From the NCBI GenBank assembly GCA_020746835.1, contig JAGPNK010000005.1, positions 310,001 to 374,000 of the forward strand: a stretch of 64,000 bases of DNA, in the 5' to 3' direction. Origin of the DNA: Stachybotrys elegans (taxonomy: Eukaryota; Ascomycota; Sordariomycetes; Hypocreales; Stachybotryaceae). The notes below the pieces were generated by a model. That model searched no databases and was not told the origin of the DNA. It saw nothing but the letters and a program-made list of their open reading frames with translations. Positions 34,001-42,284 of the stretch are shown in pieces (within the stretch, counting starts at the first letter, position 1; each line of letters begins with the position of its first letter). The translations under genes were made by a program, and so were the position numbers.

Positions 34001-34999
34001 CAACCGGACAACAGGCAGAGAACGCCGCTACTCTTGGCAGCCCAGTTTGGGCAGCTAAATGTTGCCAAACTTCTTTTGAATACAGGGCATGTCAACATCG
34101 AGGCTAGAGATGAGGATGGACATACGCCGCTGAATATAGCCAGTTACAACGGGCACGAGGCTATTATATATCGGCTACTTGAGAAAGGGGCAGATATAGA
34201 GGCTAAAGATCGTTTTACCTGGACACCACTACACAACGCCGCCCTAAAGGGACATGAGGCTACTATCCGGCTGCTACTTGAGAAAGGGGCAAATATAGAG
34301 GCTATAAATCGTGATAACTCGACAGCACTATACAGGGCCGTTGAGCGAGGGCACGAGGCTACTGTCCGGCTTCTGCTTGAGAAAGGGGCAAATATAGGGC
34401 ATACAACTGATCGTGGCTGGACAGCACTACACAGCGCCGCCTATGACGGGCACGAGGCTATTGTTCGGCTGCTACTTGAGAAGGGGGCAAATACAGAGGC
34501 TAAGGATGAGGATAAGTCAACACCACTACACATGGCCGCTTATAACGGGAACGAGGCTACTGCCCGGCTGCTGCTTGAGAAAGGGGCAAATATAGAGGCT
34601 AAGGATGGGAATAACTCAACACCACTACACATGGCCGCTCGTACCGGGAGCGAGGCTATGATACATCTGCTGCTTGAGAAAGGGGCAAACATAGAGGCTA
34701 AGGAGATTTTGGCGCTGTTGCGCCTGGCCATCGAATGTGGGCACGAGGCTATTGTCCGGCCGCTACTTGAGAAGGGGGTAGACATAGAGGCTGAGGTTCT
34801 TTCGGAGCTGCTATACCTAGCCGTCGGATATGGGCACGAGGCTATTGTCCAGCTGCTGCGTGAGAAAGTGGCAAAGATCAAGGTCACGGATAGCAATGAT
34901 GGTGATGAGGGCCATAGCACCGAGGTGGATACTGAGCACCAAGGCGTGGAAGAGGCGGAGCCCCATACCGTTGAAAGGCAGCGAGACAAGGGTCTTTGA
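31093..34999 (+). CDS. Fungal membrane/ankyrin-repeat protein, reading frame broken twice
   Basis: Three overlapping open frames make one protein of about 1300 residues: 31093-33132, 33132 to about 33655, and about 33650-34999. The N-terminal part has the conserved start of a fungal ankyrin family (FAMAPIGIITAIVSAIRVCG, then FIGRSQEGDGVVEAELC and RDVCELFNRGGITRVLGRP), four or so transmembrane segments (residues about 200-370), and a glycine/lysine-rich linker. The second frame carries the helical middle part (FARAFVQHRLG, LRATGELYRWSL). The third carries the ankyrin repeats. The first break is at TGATG (33130-33134): adding one base would restore EMDLW and join the frames. The second is in CGAAAAAATTC (33655-33665). 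Both are -1 shifts, consistent with single-base losses, assembly errors or recoding. I infer a scaffold or sensor role only from the ankyrin repeats. The gene may be dead. Confidence 0.7.
34110..34890 (+). repeat. Tandem 99-bp ankyrin-coding repeats
   Basis: About eight units of 99 bp, each encoding one 33-residue ankyrin repeat with the core LLEKGANIEAKD and TPLHMAA.NGHEA. Neighbouring units are very similar at DNA level (GAGAAAGGGGCAAATATAGA recurs), which suggests recent unit duplication or concerted evolution. Units near the 3' end have lost the TPLH motif (ILALLRLAIECGHEA, VLSELLYLAVGYGHEA). Confidence 0.85.
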
Positions 35000-35049
35000 G
35001 GCGCCACTTGCGGTGTTGTGCTGTGCTGCACAGCATAGATAGGGTGGAA

Positions 35050-35537
35050 ACAGGCTGGAACTGGTAGCTGAGCATGGTCTCTCAGATCTGTCCGTGTCCA
35101 GCGTTAGCCCTCGGGCACGACGACGGAGGCTCGGATAGAGCCGCAATAGAAGACCATGGTTGGTTGGAGTACCGGCAGACCCTCTGTCGGGTCTAGGTAT
35201 TGTCAAAGGCCGAAGATGGCGGCGGTGCGATGATTGGCTTGTCATAGTATTGTAGTGCATGCGTCGCATACATCAATGAGCACGTTGACACGCCAGTCCT
35301 CAGCAAGTATAATGTTTGGGGAAGCTATGAACGCACCAGCAGCATCAACGACCAGTCAATCTTCCTGGGCAGCTTCTTATCGACATGGGGATCAATGTCG
35401 TCTGCTACGTGGGTTGCGGCGAGCTTCAGAGCTCCCGTGTGGAGATTGCTTGGCTCCGAATAGCCATCCTTGATGCTCATCCGTTGGGATGGCGCCGTGT
35501 CGAGTTTCTTGCCGTCTTTTTGGACTTGATCTGCCAT
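35050..35537 (-). pseudogene. Relic of MFS transporter N-terminus (allantoate permease-like)
   Basis: An intact first exon (35537 to about 35335) reads MADQVQKDGKKLD and ends DPHVDKKLPRKIDWSLMLL, the cytosolic N-terminus typical of anion:cation symporters of the Dal5 family. A GT donor follows (CTGCTG|GTGCGT). After a putative intron the sequence continues ALQYYDK, the hallmark of the first helix of this family, then AAIFGL in another frame and a stop. Later pieces such as TMVFYCGS are also out of frame. The rest of the roughly 500-residue transporter is absent. It is therefore a truncated, decayed copy beside the broken ankyrin gene. Confidence 0.6.
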
Positions 35538-35848
35538 GGTCTGTCAATTGACCCGCAGAAGGTTAAAAATGAGCCTCGCCCAGAGGAGATGTGTGCTCCC
35601 CATCTACAGCTGCCGGGATGGCAAGATGCATCTCATCTCCTTGCTATCTGTGGAGACGCCGTTATCACAAGAACTGGGATCTCTTGGCTAATCGCAATCC
35701 GGCGTCAGCTAATGGCTCTTACTACAGGAATGTAGGAATGTGGGCCAGGCAGGGCCCGAGGACGGATGTCTGTAATCACGGACCATTAAAATCACGTCTC
35801 GGAGTCCACGGAGCGAGACATCGCAACGCAGCCGCTTTACCCTCAATC
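35538..35848. other. Promoter region of D-lactate dehydrogenase gene
   Basis: No gene. The DLD frame is open upstream to 35591, but this extension has no conserved content and lies before the mitochondrial presequence. It is therefore taken as leader. Confidence 0.4.
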
Positions 35849-37501
35849 ATGTCTCAGCGCCTCCAGAACGGCAGCAAATTGGCCCAGCGGCTTCTGCATA
35901 TGGGCGCAGCGGCATCCCGGACAGCCAACGTGCGACGCCAAGCGCGTTGGTCTTCCTCTTCCTCTGATGGCCGACGTCCCGCGAACAGGGCCGGCATCGT
36001 CTCCATGGTGCTGGCAGCATTCGGAACCGGTGTCTTCTTGACAAAGTTCCAGGCCCAGGAGCTGCCGCAATTGACAAGGCCCGCCTATGCCGATCGCGAC
36101 GGCATGCTCCGGGCCGCCAAGGAAATCTCCAATCTCCTGGGCGAGGACGCCGTCACCTACGACAGCGAAGTCCTGGAGCATCACGGCCATTCCGATTGGA
36201 GCACGGCAAACTCGCCGACGAGGGCAGTGGCCGTGACGTATCCGCGCTCGACTGACGACGTGTCCGTCATTGCGCGCATATGCTCCAAGCACAATGTGCC
36301 CATGGTCCCCTTTGGCGCCGGATCCAGCGTTGAAGGCAATTTCTCACAGCCTCACTCGGGCATCTGCATTGACACTTCCTTCATGGATCAAATTGTCGCG
36401 TTTCACCCTGAGGACATGGACGTCGTGGTGCAGCCAGGCGTCAACTGGATGGATCTTAACGCCAAAGTCGCATCATCAGGCTTGTTCGCTCCCATGGATC
36501 CTTCTCCAACGGCAACAGTCGGCGGCATGGTGTCCACCAACTGCTCTGGCACAAACGCAATGCGCTACGGCACCATGAAGGACTGGGTCCTCAACCTCAC
36601 CGTCGTCCTCCCAGACGGCTCCGTCATCAAAACGAGAAGAAGGCCCCGCAAGACGTCGGCCGGCTACAACTTGACCTCACTCTTCGTAGGCGCCGAGGGA
36701 ACGCTCGGCATCGTAACAGAAGTGACTCTCAAGCTCGCCACCATACCGCAGGACACGAGCGTTGCCGTCGTAGCCTTCCCAACTATTAAAGCAGCCTCGG
36801 CTGCCGCGTCGGCGCTCGTCCGCACTTCGGGCGTCCAGCTCGCGGCCCTGGAGATCATGGACGACGTGCAGATGCGCATGCTAAATGAGCATGGAAGTGC
36901 CACTGTCAGAAAACGCAGATGGGCCGAGAAACCTACCCTGTTTCTCAAGTTTTCAGGCACCAAGGAGGCCGTCCAGAGCGACATGAAGAGCGTGACACAG
37001 TTCATCAAGCCGTACACCACCGAGACTCTCCTGACTCCTCAGACAAAGCAGGACGAGCACGACCTTTGGGCCGCCAGGAAGGAGGGTCTCTTTACAATGG
37101 TCAACAACCGTCCACCAGGTACCCAACTTTGGTCCACCGACGTCGCAGTGCCGCTCTCCCGCCTGGCCGAAATCATAGACAAGTCCAAGGAGGAGTGCAG
37201 CCAGCTGGGGATATTCGCCAGCGTGGTAGGCCATGTCGGGGACGGCAACTTTCACGTTGCCATGTTTTACGACCCTAAGAACAGCGAGCAGAGCGCCAAA
37301 GTGACCAAGGTGGTCAAGGACATGATGAAGAGAGCGTTGGAAATGGAAGGGACCGTGTCGGGAGAGCACGCAATCGGCATCGGGAAAAAGGATTGCTTGG
37401 TAGATGAGCTGGGGCCTGAGACGATTGACCTCATGAAGACGCTCAAGAAGGCCGTGGACCCCAAGTGGCTGATGAACCCAGGCAAGGTGTTTGATCCATG
37501 A
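35849..37501 (+). CDS. DLD1: Mitochondrial D-lactate dehydrogenase (cytochrome), FAD-linked
   Basis: An intronless 550-residue gene. ATG 35849 was chosen because the next residues (MSQRLQNGSKLAQRLLHMGA, rich in Arg and Ser) form a mitochondrial presequence. A hydrophobic segment (IVSMVLAAFGTGVFLTKF) follows, as in inner-membrane dehydrogenases. The FAD-binding VAO-type domain has VPFGAGSSVEGN, DVVVQPGVNW, PTATVGGMVSTNCSGTNAMRYG and FVGAEGTLGIVTE. The C-terminal oxidase domain has GHVGDGNFHV (metal/substrate histidines) and SGEHAIGIGK, ending in MNPGKVFDP. Length and motifs match yeast-type D-lactate:cytochrome c oxidoreductase, which oxidises D-lactate from the methylglyoxal pathway to pyruvate. 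Related 2-hydroxyacid substrates are possible. Confidence 0.93.
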   Translation: MSQRLQNGSKLAQRLLHMGAAASRTANVRRQARWSSSSSDGRRPANRAGIVSMVLAAFGTGVFLTKFQAQELPQLTRPAYADRDGMLRAAKEISNLLGEDAVTYDSEVLEHHGHSDWSTANSPTRAVAVTYPRSTDDVSVIARICSKHNVPMVPFGAGSSVEGNFSQPHSGICIDTSFMDQIVAFHPEDMDVVVQPGVNWMDLNAKVASSGLFAPMDPSPTATVGGMVSTNCSGTNAMRYGTMKDWVLNLTVVLPDGSVIKTRRRPRKTSAGYNLTSLFVGAEGTLGIVTEVTLKLATIPQDTSVAVVAFPTIKAASAAASALVRTSGVQLAALEIMDDVQMRMLNEHGSATVRKRRWAEKPTLFLKFSGTKEAVQSDMKSVTQFIKPYTTETLLTPQTKQDEHDLWAARKEGLFTMVNNRPPGTQLWSTDVAVPLSRLAEIIDKSKEECSQLGIFASVVGHVGDGNFHVAMFYDPKNSEQSAKVTKVVKDMMKRALEMEGTVSGEHAIGIGKKDCLVDELGPETIDLMKTLKKAVDPKWLMNPGKVFDP

Positions 37502-37630
37502 GATGAGATGGAGTACTGTACCAACTAGGATGGATAATTTTCTCTGGATAGATATTGAAGTCATTTCATATATAATTTTATTGTTCCTGGCTTTTCTAGC
37601 AGACAGCCGGTCCATTACTGACCTGGCCTT

Positions 37631-39172
37631 TTACTCAGAACATGTCCAGCTGCTAGCCTGATTGACATTCCCTCCAACGTAAGACATCTTGCTTGGATAT
37701 TTGCAGACATTTCTGGTGCCCCCTTGGATACTTCTAGACAAGGTACTGGGGGCAATTCCGTTCACCACCCAGTCAACCAGGGCACTCAGCTCTCCATTAT
37801 ACGGATGAAAAGCCCACTGCCCACGACAATGCTCCAAGCCCGGGGCCATAAACAAACGGTAGAAATCATCAGCCTCGGAAGTTCCGCCGGCAGCCTCGCT
37901 CACTCGCTCCCAGTGGCCCGTCGATACAGTCGCCGGGACAACCTCATCCGCCCACCCATGCCACGACAATAACTTGCCGCCTCTTTGTCGGAAGGCATCC
38001 ATGTCGGCGTTGCTGCTGCCCCATATCTCGTCATAATCTGCGACAGATTGGTCCCAGAGCTCTCTGAATTGGCTCTCGTCAATGGTAGAGTAGTCGTAAC
38101 CAGGATCTTGCAGAACAAAGTCTGTCAGGAACTCCGACGTGTTGGAGCTGCTGGAGGACAGCGGAACGGTGGATGCACCGTGCGGTAGACCGTAGCTGCC
38201 ATCGCCAAGGGGTCCTTCGTGTATGCTTGCCCAGATGCCTGCATCGTACCCAGTGATAGCAACAGATGGCCCGTTTCGGCAAGTCACGGTTTGTCCAACG
38301 AGGCTCTGAGGATCAAAGTCACAGTCTGGCGGGTGGGCGATAATGCCATCCGCAGCGCCGTCAAGGTCGTCACAGTGCTGAATGGCTGCGCGCTGGAATG
38401 CTTCCAGCTTGCATGTAGCGAGGAACCCTCCAGCTCCATTGGACTGGACAAGGTAGGGCCAGAAGAGGGCCATGGCGGTTCGGGAAAAGTCGACAGTGGG
38501 CGACACGGCCAGAATGCCGTCATAGTCATCGGGGTATCGCTGGGCCTCTGTATGGCCTTGCTGTCCGCCCTGTCCACAACCGGTAAAGAAGCTGTGGGAG
38601 GCGGGTGTGCCATAATAACTAGCGGTGACGGCCTTGCCAACTACCGTCATTTCATGGATGCTCAGGTGCGCAAAATTGGCGACAAGTTGGGAATTCTGTG
38701 CCCAGGAAATTGGGCTGGAATGATCCCAATCCAGGGGACTGGGGCCAGATCGTACCGCGGGCACGCCAGCGTCAGTGCATCCCACAGCATAGCCATGGGA
38801 GATGGAGAGCCCAATGCTGTATTCGTTGCAAATACCACCAAGGTAGTCTCTGCCACCAAGACCCTGGAAGTATCCGTTCCACGACGTGCGGCCCTGCAAG
38901 GGCATCCATACCTCGATGCGGACGGCGTCTCCGGCGTTGCCGTGGGTGAGGTATGTTTGCAAGATGCAGACGCTGAAGAAACCCAGAAAGCTGCCAAAGT
39001 TGAAGTCAAGATACTCGCGCGTCGTACTGTTGATGATTGTTGCTCCTTCAATGACAGGGGGCTCGAGATCGGCGCATGGGGTGCTGGCCACGGCGAGCGA
39101 GGCGGCGTGGCTTGCTCCCAGGGAGCTACCGAGCGCCAGCAGAGCCGCTTGAGAGATCTTCATGTCGATCAC
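37631..39172 (-). CDS. Tannase/feruloyl esterase family protein lacking the catalytic serine
   Basis: An intronless gene of 513 residues. An alternative ATG three codons in (39163) starts directly with the signal peptide MKISQAALLALGSSLGASHA. Family features: NGYFQGLGGRDYLGGICNEY, HGYAVGCTDAG, the long SFFTGCGQGGQQGHTEAQRYP nucleophile region, HGWADEVVPA with the catalytic Asp, and GLEHCRGQ with the catalytic His next to Cys. The family triad is the CS-D-HC motif. Here the Cys199 partner is kept, but the following residue is Gly200 (codon GGA at 38573-38575) where Ser is expected (GCSxGG). Asp and His-Cys are intact. As read, the protein should not work as a normal serine esterase. A TATA-like element lies 55 bp upstream. 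Confidence 0.9.
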   Translation of the reverse strand: MIDMKISQAALLALGSSLGASHAASLAVASTPCADLEPPVIEGATIINSTTREYLDFNFGSFLGFFSVCILQTYLTHGNAGDAVRIEVWMPLQGRTSWNGYFQGLGGRDYLGGICNEYSIGLSISHGYAVGCTDAGVPAVRSGPSPLDWDHSSPISWAQNSQLVANFAHLSIHEMTVVGKAVTASYYGTPASHSFFTGCGQGGQQGHTEAQRYPDDYDGILAVSPTVDFSRTAMALFWPYLVQSNGAGGFLATCKLEAFQRAAIQHCDDLDGAADGIIAHPPDCDFDPQSLVGQTVTCRNGPSVAITGYDAGIWASIHEGPLGDGSYGLPHGASTVPLSSSSSNTSEFLTDFVLQDPGYDYSTIDESQFRELWDQSVADYDEIWGSSNADMDAFRQRGGKLLSWHGWADEVVPATVSTGHWERVSEAAGGTSEADDFYRLFMAPGLEHCRGQWAFHPYNGELSALVDWVVNGIAPSTLSRSIQGGTRNVCKYPSKMSYVGGNVNQASSWTCSE

Positions 39173-39228
39173 GTTGAAATGAAAGAGGATGGCGATCTAC
39201 AAGAAATCATACTTGCAACTGCCTATGG

Positions 39229-39236
39229 CTTATATA
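39229..39236 (-). promoter_or_regulatory. TATA box upstream of the tannase-family gene
   Basis: On the minus strand the sequence reads TCAGTATATAAGCC, about 58 bp before the ATG at 39172. This is a plausible core promoter. Confidence 0.45.
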
Positions 39237-39477
39237 CTGAGACGGCTCACGACTCGCGTACAGTTTGCCAAGATGCACTACAAGGATGGAAGACCCGAGC
39301 AAATTCTGTGCCGCAACGGTGGAGTCTGAAAGCATTTCGCTTATTGTCAGTAGGCATACCTTCATCGCCATGGACCAATGAGCATTTTTAATTATGGCGA
39401 ACTCCCTAACCAGATTTCCGGTCCGGATGCATACTGTCACCATGGGTCTCGTGAGCCTACTCTCCCATGGGTCTGTC

Positions 39478-39690
39478 CTCTCTAAATCTGGGGTGATAAT
39501 GGGGGTCGTTTCTCGAACCTGGGACTTTGGAAATATGAGAGGGATCCTTGGGTGGCTCTTTGTATCTATATTTAGCCGTAATTTCCCGACTGACATCACC
39601 TAGAACATAGAATTCAAGAACGCCTGTCGCCAGAAAATCAATCAAGGTGGGACCAATCAGGACAAGGAGATAAATGTCGGGTTTCAAGCC
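39478..39690 (-). repeat. Diverged repeat family R2, left copy
   Basis: Read on the minus strand it encodes an open stretch FYVLGDVSREITAKYRYKEP then PKDPSHISKVPG. A related stretch, LYVLAGVSRDIITEYRTKEL, lies in the same orientation at 41.88-42.07 kb. DNA of the two copies aligns through GATCCTTGGGTGGCTCTTTG versus GATTCCTAGGCAGCTCTTTA, with mainly transition differences. The 140 bp to its right are AT-rich. Confidence 0.6.
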
Positions 39691-40003
39691 TAACGTTTCG
39701 GCCCTATAGGTTCTTCTGAACTTGATTTATCCTATCAAAGGTCTAGGAATAAAAGTAAAGGTAATTAATTAAAGCTATTTAGCTCTTACTATTACTAGCT
39801 ATTCTAGGCTAAATTAGATATACAAATGTGGGTGCCTTAGGCATCAGGGCATCAGCCCTATCTACATCTATCTATTCATTCACTTCAATGCGGATCAATA
39901 AGCAAGCTTCACCCTCAATTTTCAACTTCATTAAAGCTGCGATCCCGTTACTTCATTTCTCACCTCTTACGCCTTGCTGTATCATCAGACATATTAGCCT
40001 CCT
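39691..40003. other. AT-rich intergenic stretch
   Basis: Bases 39700-39830 are strongly AT-rich with many TA dinucleotides (for example TATTACTAGCTATTCTAGGC), consistent with repeat-induced mutation. The remainder is the upstream region of the membrane protein gene. Confidence 0.45.
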
Positions 40004-40981
40004 ATGGCAACTGTTTCACAGCAAGATATACCATCCGGTTCTTGCGTAACCCTTGGAGACGGTGATATTTACGGTCTGGGGGTTCGAATTGGACTTTACC
40101 TGCAATGGGCATCCGGCTTCATTCTACGTCTACTTGGATCGTGGCCGAGAGTTAGTGGAATAAGAACCACTAATAATATCCTCTGCGGAGCCTTGGTAGT
40201 TGCTGAGTTTATCCATATTATTGATGGCTCTGCACTATCAATCGAATATCTGCTATCCTACTATCTCACTATTGTTCTATTCTACGCGGAATCCTACAAT
40301 CTCGTCCGAAGGATCGACCCAGAGGGGGATCGATCCTTCGCGGCCAGTATGGGTTATGATACAGGAGTCTATCGACTCTACCCGGATTTCCCTTTAATCT
40401 TTCAAAACCTTCTCTTCGCGTCGTATACGCTCTTTGGCGCATGGTTCTGGCAGAGCGGCATCGACGGTACTCGAAGGACCACTTGTGATGACAGGGCAGC
40501 CATTGTCTTTCTCTTCGCTTTACGTAACCCAGGCTGGACGACTGCGGCGACGGTTCTCGCCTCGATTGCCGGAGCACTCTTTGCGCTTATTTTCTTCATG
40601 CACCTGAAGAATCTCAAAAAGGGTGTCATTTCCGGCCCAGAGTTGGTGTTTGCTCGCGCATTGCGCGTCACATCGGGAGCGCCTCTTGGTCCCGAAAACA
40701 TCGGAATCCCAGCATTACTTCGACCTGAACTGCCTAAGCCAAGGGGTTGGTCTATTTCGAGCATTTTTCATTTCCTCCGAGAAGTGATTCACTTTACTCT
40801 CATTAATTTGGTTGGGCCGGTTGTTGCGATAGTGTCAGTCGAGAGGATGATTCAAGCCAACAAGCTTCAGACTCCTAGCGTTCGAGAAAGCACGGGACAG
40901 ATGATTGCGCTGTTTACTGGAGCTACTAGCTTCATGGTTGCATTATGGGAGTTCGGCAGAGCTATCTTGAATGGAGACTGA
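40004..40981 (+). CDS. Conserved fungal integral membrane protein of unknown function
   Basis: A single exon of 325 residues. The N-terminal GDGDIYGLGVRIGLYLQWASG begins the first membrane segment and recalls the 'xxG(I/L)GVRI.yYLQ' motif that opens a large group of fungal polytopic proteins. About six or seven hydrophobic helices follow (for example EYLLSYYLTIVLFYAESYNL, LIFQNLLFASYTLFGAWFWQ, TTAATVLASIAGALFALIFF). The last is before the C-terminus (MIALFTGATSFMVALWEFG). There is no enzyme motif or signal peptide. Function is unknown. The gene lies between two diverged R2 copies in the same orientation, but nothing in its sequence suggests a transposon protein. Confidence 0.7.
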   Translation: MATVSQQDIPSGSCVTLGDGDIYGLGVRIGLYLQWASGFILRLLGSWPRVSGIRTTNNILCGALVVAEFIHIIDGSALSIEYLLSYYLTIVLFYAESYNLVRRIDPEGDRSFAASMGYDTGVYRLYPDFPLIFQNLLFASYTLFGAWFWQSGIDGTRRTTCDDRAAIVFLFALRNPGWTTAATVLASIAGALFALIFFMHLKNLKKGVISGPELVFARALRVTSGAPLGPENIGIPALLRPELPKPRGWSISSIFHFLREVIHFTLINLVGPVVAIVSVERMIQANKLQTPSVRESTGQMIALFTGATSFMVALWEFGRAILNGD

Positions 40982-42284
40982 CCAAAGTCATCAAACTCGA
41001 CAAACTCTTTCTGGTGTTTCAAGCTTCAATTGCAGAGTGCATCTGGTATTGTGCACTGGGTTGTTCACGAACACATTGCTCCGCACTACTCGACTCGATG
41101 AATAGTCAGCATCCTAATAGTCGAAAGCGTTCTCCCCAGCCAGCTCTCTTAGCAGTAAAAACACGAGCCACTCGTCCCCATAATCACCCTTGTTTCACTG
41201 CTCTTGTCGCCGATACAACCCGGGCATTGGTTCGGCTCCGGAATACGTATGGGTGACTCCTCTTCGATTGCCCGGAGCGCTGGTCGGGATGCGCGCTGGA
41301 CACAGCCACGATTGCTTGTTCCCTCTCCTGCTCGTCTTGCCCGTCTCGCCCGTCTCTTTCTTGCCATACAGAGCCGCCAGAATCGCCCCAGTTTTCGTGG
41401 TACGGTAAATTTACCTTAGAGACTCATTTGAAAGAACCACGGGTGAAAGAACCGTGGCTGGTGTTTGGTACTTAAGTGGCTCTCTGAGAATAAGTACAGC
41501 TGTAATTAATGAGGCAAAGCAGTGAGCTTATGGATCTACCCAAGTCATGCTGCCAAACCTTAGGTATGGCGGAGTGCCATATCAACATAGTGAGGACACC
41601 TCTGAAGAGAACGCTGGCCACGACTCGATCCAGCCTGGGCCGACTCAGACACCCTATATTGCGAGCACTATGGAGGGAGCTATACTGGATTAAGTAGATA
41701 TTAGTTATCCAGACTGTCTATAGGGGTGGTTTTATAGTTATAGACTAATAAGTATTTTAATTCTAGTAAACTTTCTAATTAGATTTTTAGTCTAGATATA
41801 TAGTTACTATAAGTTTAATAAGCCTATTTTTTTTATATATTTATTCTCTTTAAATCTAGTATAATAATAGAGATTATTTATCTTAACTCTAGGACTTTAA
41901 AAACATATAAAGGATTCCTAGGCAGCTCTTTAGTTCTATATTCAGTTATAATATCCCGACTCACTCCAGCGAGTACGTACAAATGAGTAACCCAGAGGTA
42001 GTTAGCACCCATGTTGGACTCATTTATCATGGTTGGCAGTGTCGTGGAACCGGCGATTTTTCCAGTGGGCACATCGGGTTAGCTAACATGAGCACCAACA
42101 CAATGTTGACAAGACACGACCAACATGTCCTTGGCTTGCACCCAACGGCCAACAGCCACCCTCCGTTTTCCCCTACCTGCAAACTTGAACAGCTCCTCCT
42201 TCTCTTCATCACCTGCAACTCTTATTTTGCGCTACATACGCCCTCCGCTCAGAACCCTGATTTGACATTGAGGCCTTGCTCACC
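40982..42284. other. Gene-poor stretch with AT-rich block and R2 right copy
   Basis: No gene is supported. Bases 41690-41940 are extremely AT-rich (runs such as TTTTTTTTATATATTTATTC). Short CDS-like frames around 41100-41420 lack recognisable content. The R2 right copy occupies about 41880-42075. Confidence 0.5.
41880..42075 (-). repeat. Diverged repeat family R2, right copy
   Basis: Partner of the left copy at 39.48-39.69 kb in the same orientation. It is preceded by a 250-bp AT-rich block. Both copies retain an overlapping open frame (VSRDIITEYRTKELPRNP) despite many C-to-T type changes. They are possible terminal or solo remnants of one element family. Confidence 0.55.

Noticed and set aside
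35591..35848. 86-codon upstream extension of the D-lactate dehydrogenase frame
   Set aside because: No similarity to known family N-termini, and the presequence begins at 35849.
38219..39391. 390-codon plus-strand open frame
   Set aside because: It is antisense to the tannase-family gene, whose domains and signal peptide are clear. The plus-strand translation has no recognisable domain.
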